Part shown: positions 37,131 through 49,359 of the stretch, piece after piece
How the letters are laid out: each line of letters starts with the position of its first letter
Position numbering within the stretch: the stretch's first letter is position 1
Source: Aphrophora alni
Lineage: Eukaryota; Arthropoda; Insecta; Hemiptera; Aphrophoridae
Assembly (NCBI GenBank): GCA_963513935.1
Contig: OY740769.1
Span: 40,389,120 to 40,453,119, forward strand
Length of the DNA: 64,000 bases
Reading direction: 5' to 3'
Notes under the pieces: generated by a model
Seen by the model: the letters and a program-made list of their open reading frames with translations, nothing else
Database searches by the model: none
What the model was told of the DNA's origin: nothing
Program-made: the position numbers and the translations under genes

Positions 37131-40100
37131 TATTTTCAAAATATAAATAAAACCTGCACATATAGGACTGTGTCTCCACTAGATTTTTTAAAAAATCTGC
37201 TTATCAAAAATGTGTAAAATATATTATAAAAAAACTCTGCGTTGAATTCGTATGAAAATGATACCAAACAAGAGATATATAACATTTCAAATAGCATACT
37301 AATAAGTTATTTCTAGAGCTATAAGTTTTCTACAAGGATTTTCAGACATGTTTTTCTATTTTGTTTTCATTAAGACAATTTCTGATGAACTGATTTTTTT
37401 GTCGCTCTAATTACTAAAAACAGTTTTATTTACGTTAGCGCTAGGTGTGTAACGTAAAAATTAAAAAAAAAAAATTGAATATTTTACTACCCATATTGCC
37501 GTACTCATTGAAATATTTAAAACAAAACAATATAATTTTAATATCTCGTTATTTAGTGATTGTTCTAAACGACCCTTATTATTATTTTTTACAGTGAAAT
37601 TCTAAATAAAATAGTATTGTATATGTAATAATCTAACTTGCTGATGTAGGTAGTTGTATTAAATATTTAAAAAATAGTTAAAACTCTTAGATCCTGCAAA
37701 TAACCGTTAATGGGTAATTTTAAGAAAGTCACAACATTTTTTATTTAAAAGATAAAAAGTAACAAAACAATAAATGCTCACATTTCAGCAACAATATTTT
37801 TGTACAGTAGACAATTTTTCCGATAAATTGAGTTTACAATAGTTATAAAATTATTTTCAATAGCTGTTAGGTATGCCGTGTTTGGATTAATTTTCAACGT
37901 AAAATTACAAGAAGTTTAATGAAATCTATAAATTTAAAAACATTTACAAATAAAGTAATCTTTGTATTAAAAAGTGTCTGTAGACGAGTCATCGCTGTCA
38001 CTTGTTGACCACCTGACTGTGAGTGTACGTTTACGCCAGGGTTGGGAACAGGTAGAGTTCCAACTCCAAACACCATCAAATTTTGCACCGCGTATGGAGA
38101 ATTGGTTTGGGTTGTATATATTAATCTTTACATTTACCAAAATTTCATTGAAATCTGTTTTTCTGATTTAAGATCCCCTCAGCCCACATAAATGGTTTTT
38201 TGGAACAAAGTCTCTCCACATCTGTGCAGTTCTTTACAGACCAGAGTGCACTTATTTTTATAAAATTTGTTGTATAGTCATATATTGCCCATATCTTGAT
38301 AACTTTAAATTTGGGCGTAGGTAGTATAATACCAAAACTAAAAATTTCGGGCTCTAACTGTTTTGAAACTATGCTACTTCTATCTAGGACCCAAATGTAA
38401 CGTATTGGTCATTTGTAACTCTCAAAAATGGCCGTACCACTTATAAATTAAAATGGAAATTAAACTACGAGGGTCGCGTAGAAGTTTAGGTATCTCAAAT
38501 TCAGGCCCATTGATTTCAATCACGATTCTGAGTAATGAGAAAAATAGTGAAAAGACTTCAATGACGTTCATTTTCTTTTTTTTGACAGTAGGGTTTTGAA
38601 AAGTAGGAAATTTTGTCTTATGGTAGCTCTTTCCCCCCAGAAATCTACATGTGAGTTTGATTGATATTTTATGTATTTGTGGCGCTGGTGTGTGTAAATA
38701 TTCGTCGCAGTTTATATTTTGTGTGATAAAGTAAAGACGTGATCTTTTGTTGTAAGTTTAACTATAACGCCTTCATTTAATAAGCATATGCAATCCGCAT
38801 TGCACCACAGTTTTGCGGGGTATCATAACGTGTTGCGCTATTGCCTAGCTTTCAAAAGTTAGGCGATGTATTCTTTAGAATTATGTGTGAAAAAGGTTTG
38901 CGTTTATACTTGGTATTTGCATATCAAAATGCAGACATAATAAATATTAGATTAAATAAATATAATTTTGTTGTTGTTTATGGTCATAAAATTTGAAATT
39001 TTCGGAAACTTTGCACTAAGATAATATACGAGTATAACACGTTTTTGATTTTTTCCCCTTTCGACTCTAAAATACAGTAGCAACAGTAATTCTTGTGATA
39101 CACTCTTGTATTGTTTAATGCCTTTACTTCCATGGTGTTAACTTTTCTGTAGGATCTTGACCTATTTCAACTTAGTGTACCACATTCCTTCACCTTTACA
39201 AGGTCATCCTCTTTTCTCTACCTCTTACATCAGTGTATGTTCCGCTCATCTCAACTTTCCCATTTTAATTTATTCACATATAGGTCGATCTGAAGAATAA
39301 AAAAAATTAAAATTTAATTGGTTAAAAAAATCGATGTCGAGTTTTTGCGGAATACATCTGAAATCGAACATCCTGAGACCAAAATAGTGGTTTTTAACTA
39401 ATAATTTTAAAATCAATATTGGGTGTTATTTCAATTATAAAGTAATGATGTAAACTTATACAATTGTACAATAACTATTATAAAATGAATAATTATTCCG
39501 TGAATTAATAGACACATTTTAAAATTTATACGACAGAGTATTAGGCCTAAGTATTCTGATAATGATTGCAATTTATAATAATAATGCAGTTATTGATTTA
39601 TTTACTAGTATTGCAGTTTCAACAAGTATATATACATTAATAGTAATTACAAATTTATGTTATTGAAATAAGCAGGTCAGAAATTGAAATTTGAATATCC
39701 TTAAGAAATTAACACGTTAAAAAATACAAACATTTTGTCTAAGATATTTATATTGTGATCGCCCTGCGAATTAATTATCCCCCTCAGAACCTTCCGTATG
39801 CCAAAAAGATGATTTTTGTAGGAAATTGTACACACTACACTAAATCAAACATATTTCCCTTAAACTCTAAAAATCATAAGCAGAAACGTAAACATTATAA
39901 TTTCTTCGTCAGGCTTTTGCTTCTAGCAATTTTGATGCAGTTTAGATTTTGTGATAGGTTATTACAAATGATGACCACAAGGAAAGAACTTGATAAGTCC
40001 ATTTAAAGACATTTTAATTTTTGTATACCACTTTGTAGTTTAAATTGCATAGTTCCTAAGAGTAACACAGTGCAGGGTAATAACTTGATAAGTCACAATG

Positions 40101-40358
40101 TATAAGCGATTGAAAAACCCCGTACATTGAAAGAACTTAACAAGTCCATTCAAAACAGGGGAAAACGTTGATAAGCCAGGTACCCAGACACTCAAAGATT
40201 TTTGTGGCATATTATAACAAATTTACATTCAAAGACAAGAAATGGACCATGACAACTAACTGGAAAACTGTAAATACTGTATGTTGTAAAATACTTGTTT
40301 CTAATAAATATTGAGCTTGATTTGTGAGATAATATTAGATAGGAAAAAACTCGACACA
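37131..40358. other. AT-rich DNA with repeat fragments
   Basis: 37974-38100 is GC-richer with an open frame of about 40 protein-like codons, but flanking splice signals are weak and no family is recognised. 38600-38640 and 39324-39400 belong to dispersed repeats shared with 24.3/27.2 kb and 16.1/44.4 kb. Confidence 0.45.
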
Positions 40359-40574
40359 CAAGATCTCACAAAAATTATGTTTACATAATCAAACGCGTTT
40401 CAACGACAAAGTTGCCATCCTCAGTGATACATGAGCTACAATAACTAAACTACAACTAACTTCTAACTTGAGTTAGTTGTAGTTTAGTTTATTGTAGCTC
40501 ATGTATCACTGAGGATGGCGACTTTGTCGTTGAAACGCGTTTGATTAAATAAACGTAATTTTTGTGAGAACTTG
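40359..40574. repeat. Foldback element: ~104-bp inverted repeat around an 8-bp loop
   Basis: CAAGATCTCACAAAAATTAT... (from 40359) is mirrored by the complement ending at 40574 (CAAGTTCTCACAAAAATTAC). The arms meet at CTAACTTG-like bases near 40463-40470. Only a few mismatches and one small length change are present. Each arm carries CTGAGGATGGC (left arm in complement), a short hairpin, and GAAACGCGTTTGAT. Confidence 0.93.
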
Positions 40575-40988
40575 TTTCTTACATTGTTCAATTTGATAAT
40601 TTTTCTATTAAAAATATATTTACTCTATTTTTGTGTTTTATTCTTTATATAATATGGTCATTAAATGATTTTACAATGAATTGACATGATAAATCCTTCA
40701 TTACAGGTGGAAAAAATCCATGTAGAAGAATTAAAAAATAAAAATAATAATAACAATAGCATGTAATATAAGTTTTAATAAAACTAAAACAAACCAACAA
40801 CCAATATAGCAAACCTTTCAAAAAAATTATTGATTAATTGTAAGACGTAATTTAACATAATCACTGAGTTTTAAAGTTTAAAAATGCTCTCCTGAAAAAA
40901 ATGTGAAATGTAACTTATGAAATTCTTTCCCTGTGGTCTTAAAATGTGATATTATTCTATTGCCATCTCGAGCGGTTCGTTTTCTTCC
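40575..40988. other. AT-rich DNA, nothing recognised
   Basis: No gene or bounded repeat. Confidence 0.5.
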
Positions 40989-40990
40989 TA

Positions 40991-41861
40991 AGCTGGTGTG
41001 TTCATAAAGTCATTGTGGGGTTTTAATTGTTATAGTTCCCTAAGGAAACATTGTAAGTGCATGAAAGAGCTGCTATTTAGTTTTATTCATAATTGGGTAA
41101 TCGTTATTGTGGCATGTAATCATAAGGTCCATTTTATCTAAAAAAATAAACATGACAACCGTGCAAAGGAAAGTTCATTGTGTTTTGAAAACTTAAAATT
41201 CTATAATTCTAGTGCAGAGTTTTCGAAGTCCACATAAATCTATTCGAAAATGTTCTCAAGAACTAGGTGTTCCAAAAACAACAATTCACAAGGTTTTGAT
41301 AACTCAGTTTTAAATGCTTATAAACCTTAGTCATTGCAAACTTTGCGACTTTGCTGTAGAGATTCTTGTTGAAAATGAAGATGGTAACAATTTTCTGAAC
41401 CAGGGTATATGTATGGGACCCGTTATGGGACAATTTGTCATACTTATATGTACCTCACGTCTTCGTTGAAGAAGAGTGTTTTACAGCTCAAAAGTAAAGT
41501 TTGATGCCCTCTTATAGAGATAGCATTATAAAACTCTTTTCTTCGCTGAAAGCACTTTAAGTGGAATTGTCTACCTATATGCTCTTCTCAAATCGAGGAT
41601 GTAAACTAAATTTTTCAGCAAGATGGGGCACCGCCTCACAATGCCAAGTGTTGTTTGTGATTTTATTGTTGATAAATTTCTTCTACTTTGGTTTGTAAAA
41701 GGTGGATGGAAGACTTGGTCACCACGCCCACCTTACACATCTTAAACCTTAGTCAGAGGATTTGGATCATCGAATATTTGAGACTACGAATTTATGAAGG
41801 AGTGGCATCAATAACTCCACAAGTCCTGGAATAACCCCACCATGACTTTATGGACACACTG
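40991..41861 (+). mobile_element. Internally deleted Tc1/mariner-type element, 871 bp
   Basis: The ends are inverted repeats: GGTGTGTTCATAAAGTCATT with TGGGGTT (to 41022) against the complement of 41833-41861 (AGTGTGTCCATAAAGTCATG with GTGGGGTT). TA stands on both sides (40989-40990 and 41862-41863). Inside, plus-strand fragments include SRVFRSPHKSIRKCSQELG (helix-turn-helix), QQDGAPPHNAK (second catalytic Asp block) and GGWKTWSPRPP. The first catalytic block is lost, and several frames are needed. Full-length relatives are about 1.3 kb. Confidence 0.88.
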
Positions 41862-41863
41862 TA

Positions 41864-43110
41864 AAATTATCTTCTGAATTTAAGCACAAACCTCATATCA
41901 CATTTTCCAATCCTACATTGAGTCTCCCTGATCTTGCATGAAGTGATGAGTTGTAAAATAAAGTAGTTCGGAAGAACGTGGACAACTGACGCATATATAG
42001 CCTTTATTGCTATAAAGACTATATGTGCTGCACTCAAAGGACTAATATGTGCGTCACTGGGTAGGCAACGCCCGACCCCCACTTAAAGGAAAAAATATCC
42101 ACCACAACCACCACGAAACCTTCCTTAGTGGATGCCTCCAGAAGTTGAAACAACCGGACAGGCAGAGCAGGCTTCCATGATACTCATGTCGGCAAGGTTC
42201 GCCTATGCCACGTATGATGAGTCCCCGTTTGGTTGCTCACGTGATACCCTATATAATATACCAAGGACAGCGCCCGTTACCCATTATGTGGGATTGGTTA
42301 GCCTACCAGCCGAAGCTGGAAGCAAACGTCAGTGTGCTTTGTAGGAAGGCGCCTCGTCGCCCTAGACCTCATGTTCCCCGTGTGATGAGTAACCATCGGG
42401 TTGCTCATGTGAAACCCTAGCTCACATCATATACCGCGAGCAGCGCCCATTACCTACTCGGGATTAGGTAGTCTACCAGCAAGCCAACATGGCGGAAAGC
42501 TTACCCCCGGTTTCAGGGGGAAATCACGTGAGGTACAATGATGTAGTTATGAGTTGGAAGTTCATGAACTTAACTAGCTCTGAGGAACTAGGAGGGCCGA
42601 CGCACCTTGAGCCTTTCGTCACAACGCCAGACCCCCACTCATTAATAGAGCAATCTATCACCACCACGAAACCTTTCCACAGCACATGCTCACAGAAGCC
42701 GAAACCTTTGGACAGGCTAAGCATGGTTCCCATGGTACTCATGTCGGTAAAGTTCCCTATGCCACGTTGATGGCTCACCCCCACAACATCACCTACCGAG
42801 GGCAGCGCCCGTTATCCACCTACATGGGATAAGGTAGAAGCAAGCCGGCATGCCGGAAAGCTTTCCCCCAGTTTACTTGAGCCGACATCGTAGGATATAG
42901 TGTTTAGCCCCATTTCTAAACGGCACATTTTCTTCTAGAAGTCATGTTAGCGAGATTCTCTAAGCAACGTGTGATGAGTATCCGTCAGGTCGTTCACACG
43001 ATACCTTACCTCACATCATATACCTAGGACGACTCCTGTTACCCACTTATATAGGATAGGGTAGCCCACCAGCCGAAGCTAGAACTACCTCCCCCCCGTT
43101 TTACTCTTAA
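41864..43110. repeat. GC-richer block of degenerate repeats
   Basis: The block is close to half G+C, with diverged copies of shared phrases. GCGCCCGTTACCCA-like words occur near 42270, 42445, 42802 and 43035. TGATGAGT...GTTGCTCA...GATACCCT occurs near 42215, 42384 and 42974. GACCCCCACT...CACCACGAAACC...CATGTCGG occurs near 42072 and 42630. Spacing is irregular, so it is not a simple satellite. Open frames in it (up to 93 codons) are not similar to each other in protein and look like chance. It may be an old complex repeat or a long element fragment. Confidence 0.6.
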
Positions 43111-44162
43111 CTTTACTCCTAATATTTGACACCTTCATCTTAATCAAACTTGTAAATTTTTAACCAATTCCACATAACTTCTGTAACCGCCAAAGTTCCT
43201 CTTTCTTTAAAACTCTGTCCTATTAATGCTCCAATATTAGCCTACGCTGTATAAAATTACCATTACTCTGGCAACTTTTTACAGTGCCATGTCTAGGCAT
43301 ATACTGTAAGTATATAACTTTGCTGTTCCATAAACAAATAAAAACCAGTGGAAAATTTTGTTATTTAAAAATAGTAAATGAACATACAATTTATGGCAAC
43401 ATAAACTGCATCTTTACAAAGGGATAACGAATTACTTAGGATTTTATCTCCATTTGAAGAAGAATTGTAGTTGGTATATTTTTTGTGAATATAAATAAAT
43501 AAATAAAACATTGACGTTATCTGTGCCTATTCAACAGATACAGAATTCTTAAAGGTTGAGTGTATAATAAAACTACCTCAAAATTGAGCTGTGGGCGACA
43601 ATGTTTGGGGGTAGAAAAGTTAGATACCCCAATTTCTCAGTTCCTGTTTTGGATATGGAGGAAACAGTTACTTGTTTCTGTAGGTAAGTTCTAATTTGTT
43701 TGTGTATGTGTGTGATACAAAATAAATAAATAGAAGTATAGAGGTACTAATTGTTTAAGAGTGCGTAATACTAAGACAAAAAGATCTATACAGCTTTCCG
43801 GAAAATTATAACTTTAACAAGAACTTTGTTCATAAAACTATCATTTTTGTAATAAACGAAAACTTTTAAATTGAGAATATTACCTAATACTATCTAATTG
43901 TAAATAGAAGATAAAACAAATAGAAATGGTTGATGAAAACAGCCGAATGTCATAAGTGTAGTAACTTTCTATTTTCTATGAATTATATATAAAAATATTC
44001 TTTAAAATTTGTTGTTGCATACATGTGAATAAATATAAAATAAGTTCTTAATTCCTTGCACGGTATTTTCTACGCACTGTAACACAGTTTTACTGTTTTA
44101 TCTTTGACGTAATGCGCACTCTTATTAGATTTAAGAATACGCTGCAAGTAGCTGATGGTAGG
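43111..44162. other. AT-rich DNA, no gene seen
   Basis: Short (TAAA)n runs at about 43494-43508 and 43723-43731; nothing else recognised. Confidence 0.5.
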
Positions 44163-44349
44163 CTATGGTGACATGATTTTATTTTATTTTTTGCTTGAGG
44201 TGAAACAAATTTGCTTGGGCCCGCACAGCAAGGTTATGTGAGGTTGGCCCCTCGAGCCGACTCACTAAAAACAACACCTCTTTCTCTTGCCCTTATAGAT
44301 TGGACAGAGTATCACCTATAACTTCCTGACCAACTATGGTGACATGATT
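44163..44349 (-). mobile_element. SINE-like insertion, 155 bp, with perfect 16-bp target duplication
   Basis: CTATGGTGACATGATT occurs at 44163-44178 and 44334-44349. The 155 bp between them are GC-richer than the neighbourhood. On the minus strand they end in an A-rich tail (complement of TTATTTTATTTTTT from 44179), which is the signature of target-primed insertion. The minus-strand body begins TTGGTCAGGAAGTTATAGGT and includes GGCTCGAGGGGCC, which resembles a polymerase III B box. No convincing A box or cloverleaf was found, so the source RNA is unknown. Confidence 0.85.
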
Positions 44350-46353
44350 ATACATGAATTTCTTTTGACTATCTATTACATACGTAATATAGATAAACTC
44401 ATGTAATTGTGAATCGATATCCGGATTTTTTGCGGATTTATCAGTTTTGAGGTCCTTCGAGTCCAGTAGAGAGGTTTAGGAATGATGTCTGATGTCTATG
44501 CAGTGCTTACAGCCCAAACATGTGGATCTATTTTAGTATCTGAACATATTTTGGCGGGGCGGTATCTCATTTTGGTGGTTGAAATTTTAGTGTATTTAAT
44601 GAAGAAGTAAACACAAATTTACGATTTTATCAAAATCGTTGCCCATGATTTTGATCAAATTTTGCTCAACTGTAGCCTCTAAGGACCCAAAAATACTGGT
44701 TCATAATTATCACGGGAAAAAAAATCGTCCATGAGATGTTATATAAAATAAGTAATTTCTTCAAATCGGCTCTATCGATTTAAAATTTTAATGAAATGGG
44801 AAGATTTACGTCCTAAACCTGTCTACAAAATTTGCAAGTAAAAAATATTACGGTTCTGGAATAACGGAAAAACAAAAATTAAAAATTGAACCTTGACTGT
44901 TTTCATCGATAGGTTTAATGAAATACGATTGACGCAGAAAACATGTTCAAGACACAAGTAAATTCAGTTTAGGCCTTTATTTATATTTGTTAAAAAAGCG
45001 GCTCCCAAAGGTTTGTTTTCTCGATTTTACAGACAAGATTAGTTTTGGTTAGTTTTTATTTGGTTTTGGGGATGGGTGAGTGAGAAAGTTTGTGCAATGT
45101 TTTTGCACCATTTATTAGTCTTTCTTGATTTTAGTCTCTTAAAAACTTTATTTGAAGCAATTATAATTTACCCTTTTCAATAATTTATTACACAAACGAT
45201 ATATATATATATTCAATGTTTTGTATTCAAAATTACACATTTGATGGGGGGGGGGCGTTTAAACCAACTTATCTTCTATAAGCAGTATATGGGGAATTTT
45301 CAGTAATCAAGAAAATTACATTTTAATTTGTCTGATGTAATATTATTTGGCTTATAGATATATATTTTGGGATACGACGACAAATATTATATGGACGTGT
45401 GAGAGATAGTTAGTGCACAGTTTATTAAGGGGGATGTGTGCGAGTGGCTGCAATTCTTCTGCTTTTTCACATTCCTGTTTGACTATTAGTATTGTTTGTT
45501 TTCATAGCATGTAGCGTACATATTGGCAGAATGCATGTTGATGTTTTTTGTTCACCCATCATACGTGATATGATGGCATAAAATCGACTTCTGTTTTCAT
45601 CGCTTAGGGAATCGGAAGAGGAAAAAGTTAAAATAAGTTTATAATAATAGTAAAATATTGACATCCCGTCCATTTGTCGTAGTTGGAGTTTTTTGTACTT
45701 GTATTTTATCACATACCTGTTTGGGTTTATACATTTTCACTAACTTTTGTTGGGAATTGATTTCGCTTATGTTGAAATATTCCAATTTTTATAACAGCGC
45801 TCATGATTAACTTTCCAATTTAATCGATAACTTTCACACCTACATGTTCAGAGTAATGCAGATTAATTTGTTTCAGTAATGCAGAATTTGATATCTTTAG
45901 TATCCATTTAGAAAATATGATTTTTATTGTTGTCTTATGACAGCCACCTCAAAATTATTTATCAATAAAACCTTTTAATATTGCCAAAAACATCCATGTT
46001 TCAAATTTAAGAAAAACCAGTCAATTAGTTTAAGCGATACAGACGTAATTTGATCCATATGAATAACTTTATCTCTTCTTTGGTATGTTTTATAGGAATA
46101 AAATTTGCACAAATATTATTTATGTTTAAAGTATTGTTTGAACTACTATCCTTAATTCTCACACACTGTAAAAAAAATTCTAAAACAATTAGCATATTAT
46201 ATCCTTTTTATAGCGGATCCTTTTTAATGTTAGAAAAATCCCATTACAATTTGTATGAGTAGAAAATGTTACAATTAATTAATGTCTATAGAATTATCAA
46301 AATAGAAATTTTATTTAATAAATATATTAAAGTATATTATCTTAAATTACTTC
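44350..46353. other. AT-rich DNA with a dispersed repeat
   Basis: 44405-44700 resembles 16070-16300 and 39324-39400 (CGATATC/GTCGAG, TTTTTGCGGA, CAGCCCAAAC). A 10-G run is at 45246-45255. The 81-codon minus frame at 45467-45712 has no family resemblance. Confidence 0.5.
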
Positions 46354-46570
46354 CGTCTTTGTTTTTTTATCGTGTTTTTTATGCTAAAACGTGTTTCGGG
46401 ACTGTATTCCCATCTTCACTTTCAGAGATTTTTAAAATTAAACATTTGCGCGTTTTAATTTTAAAACTATGTAAATACCTCTAGCGATTGAAAAATAACT
46501 GAAGATGGCAATGCGATCCCGAAACGGGTTTAACATATAAAACAAGATAAAACCACAATGAAAGAATGTG
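46354..46570. repeat. Diverged foldback repeat with ~65-bp arms
   Basis: The left arm (46354-46425) in complement reads GTGAAGATGGGAATACAGTC, CCGAAACACG, ATAAAA. The right arm (46498-46570) reads CTGAAGATGGCAATGCGATC, CCGAAACGGG, ATAAAA. The spacer has its own hairpin (TTTTAAAATTAAAC near 46431 against GTTTTAATTTTAAAA). This is the same motif type as in the element at 40.4 kb, but older. Confidence 0.8.
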
Positions 46571-48747
46571 ATATATTTTGTTATATTTACTAAACACAAT
46601 TTCAATTTTATTTGTATTTTTAGTGATTAGTTACAAATGTTAGTGCGCTCAAAGTAAGAAAAGATGTAATGAAGATAAGTGGACAAGACATTTTGTGAAA
46701 AAAAAAAAATTGTTATATTGTCAAAGTATTTGTTTTTATTTACAAAATGAAATTTAAAAAATAAATATCAGAACCTTCAATAAGTTTAGCTCTGTGTTAA
46801 TTATTAAAATTGTTTATTTCAATTTATTATTAAGTTAATTTTGAGGTTATGTTTTTATTTTTGTTTAAAACTAATGTACATAATCAGACGCGATGTCAGC
46901 ACTATTAGCTAGGAGAGAAAATTATACTACTTGAAACTAAATTTATCGTATTGATTTTGTGATAAGACTATAAATCAAGTTAGATTTAATATCACCATGT
47001 GGTGTTTGTTTGGGCGTGCTTTTGAAGTATCAACATGCAGCCAGTCTATAAATCTAGACATACATAAACAAATACTAGTAGAAATAACTTTTACTTATTT
47101 GTTTTGTCTGGAGTGTCGGACAACGTCGAAGAAACTGTGTGAAACTAGAGATGTAAGGATTTGAAAAAAACCCATATTGTAAAAAAGAAATGTATATAAT
47201 TCATTTAAAGATGAATATAGTTATGAAGTTGTAAATTAAGGTGAAAACGCATTATAAAATTTTGCTTTACTACGAAATAGAGTAAAAAATATCTTAAAAT
47301 GCTTTAATTTGATCTTAAAAAATAATTTGACGGATCAAGACTTAATTGGGTATTGGTATCCTTCAATATCCTACTTAAAATATAGACTACGTTAAATCTT
47401 CAAAATTATACATCTTCCCACCCAACACCTTCATACCCAATGTTATACAGGATGGCTTAACAGAATTTTGCACCCTTCCCCCCTCTTTAATCTGTTAATA
47501 ATTATTAAGATAACTAAATACATTTTTCGGGAATCTTCTTTGAAGTGAGTGTGTGCTTCTGACTCCACATTTGTTCACTTTTAGACTTGGAATTGTTATT
47601 TGAAAATCTCCTGAGACAAGAGGTGGCCCTAATAAGTTCCAATCCTGGGATTTTGGACCCCTCTGGTGGTGGGGGTAAAGAAAAATTTGTAAATAGGTCA
47701 TATGATAATTCATTTTAGTTGTGAGATGAGACAAATAATAATAATAATAATAAAACAAAATAACTAAATACTATCCAAAACAAAATGAAGACAAAAAACG
47801 CCGAGATTATTTTCATTTTGTTGTTGTTAATGATTGCTGTTTGTTTAAACCGTATTCAGCTATCATAGTTAATAACAAAGAGTAACAAAAATTGTGTACG
47901 CTTTAAAAAAATACATTATTTTTAATATTTTATAAATGGCTTTCATATTTGTTATGTCAAATTTACTCGAAAACACAATCCAAGTCTGTAATTTCATATT
48001 GCTCCTTTTTACTTGGCTTTGTGAGATGGGACCTAAAAATTTACAAACTGTAGGAAAATTAATCCCGGGCAACTCTGGGTACTTCAGCTACTAATACACC
48101 AAAGTGGTATATTTTCAACTTTAACATTTAAATGAATATAAGTCTATATGCATGAGATTCAACTTATCCAGCCACGTAAATTAAAAAATATAAATAAATC
48201 TATATTTGTTTGTATTGAATGATGAAACATCCTGTCCATTTTAGTGTTATCTGTTATAACAAATCTTACTTTAATTTGACTTATTTTTATACGCACGTTA
48301 TTCATGCCAATATTAATAAAATAAATAACTTTGACACCTGTAGGTTTTAACTCTTTCTTTTATTGTAAAATTAAAGTTTAAAATCATTTACAATAAAAAA
48401 ACAATTATCGTTCAAATTTGATGCACTTAAAAATGATACATAACATCTTAATCTACTACTTATTCTAAGTACATAGTTAAATACAAGTTACTTATTCTAC
48501 AATGTCTTAATCTAAAATAAAGAAATAAGAGTGCACCAGAATTTTTTTACTTTCAATTTTTTTTACTTTTAATTATTTTGATAAAATGCTCCGGCTAACT
48601 GAAATTTATTATCTATTAATTTAATTTACTTTCTCTTTACGGGTTCGTTAGGTTCTTTGGTGACTATAATTTACTTAATATAAAATAGAATTTGGTGGTA
48701 GTTTGTTTAATTGAAATTGTCCATTAATTTGTACTTATCGACTCTGA
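46571..48747. other. AT-rich DNA, no gene seen
   Basis: A (TAA)n run lies at about 47735-47752. The 87-codon minus frame at 47495-47758 has no recognisable features. Confidence 0.5.
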
Positions 48748-49359
48748 AGTTCTATTACTGCTCCAATGTTCCTGGTTCCTTGAACGTGGTTCCCGTGTAG
48801 ACGGATTGATTTGCCTTAATCTTTTCGACGAATCTTCTTTTCTTCATACACTTTTATTTTCACACACTTTTGTGACGACGATTACTTTTTAATTTATTCG
48901 ATGATTATTTCTGTTCAAACACTTGTAGAACGACGCAGTTACTATTTAATTTCGACGGTTGATTTCGGCTAAATCTTTCACAACATTTTTTCTTTTTGCT
49001 ACTAAGAGAAACACTTTCTCCGGAACACCCTTCTTCAATAAGTTAACAACCAAAAAGACCCCTTGCGCTTCTCTTCTACCCTTATTTATAATTTTTATTT
49101 TCAAACTGCTTTATTCCGATCCTCTGCCTTCATTGGCTTATTTTAAATCTTTTACCTTACTTTAGAATGATGCAATTCCTTACATTGGTCGTTTTCAAAT
49201 AATTTCGGTTGAAGGCATTGAACTTTTGAATGCCTTATTTGACTCCTTGGGGTCCGTGACTGACGTTAGAATAGTTTTTCTAGTTGTCAACCCTTTCAAC
49301 TCTTCACAATTTATGGCCTGCCGAGCACTGACCTTTTGGGAGCCCTCTATTTCGTTACA
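48748..49359 (-). mobile_element. Putative Gypsy-type LTR with primer-binding-site remnant
   Basis: Reading right to left, the segment starts TGTAACGAAATAGAGG (49359 downward) and ends GGAACCAGGAACA at 48767, so it has TG...CA borders (593 bp). It contains a TATA-like TTATAAATAAGG (about 49081-49092) and an AATAAA about 25 bp upstream of that. Immediately after the CA comes TTGGAGCAGTAATAGAAC (48749-48766), close to the TGGCGCAGT..GTAG primer-binding sites of insect Gypsy elements. No second LTR, gag or pol was recognised, so this would be a 5' LTR with a lost body. The borders are inferred from motifs only. Confidence 0.45.

Noticed and set aside
37974..38171. Possible exon (SVDESSLSLVDHLTVSVRLRQ)
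   Set aside because: The acceptor tract is poor, the donor is weak and no family is recognised; not enough for a coding call.
42132..42784. Overlapping open frames of 70-93 codons on both strands
   Set aside because: They lie in the GC-richer repeat block, and peptides from its different copies do not resemble each other.
46050..46484. Two consecutive 70-72 codon plus-strand frames
   Set aside because: The second runs into the foldback repeat; both have the Leu/Ile/Phe/Lys bias of non-coding AT-rich DNA.
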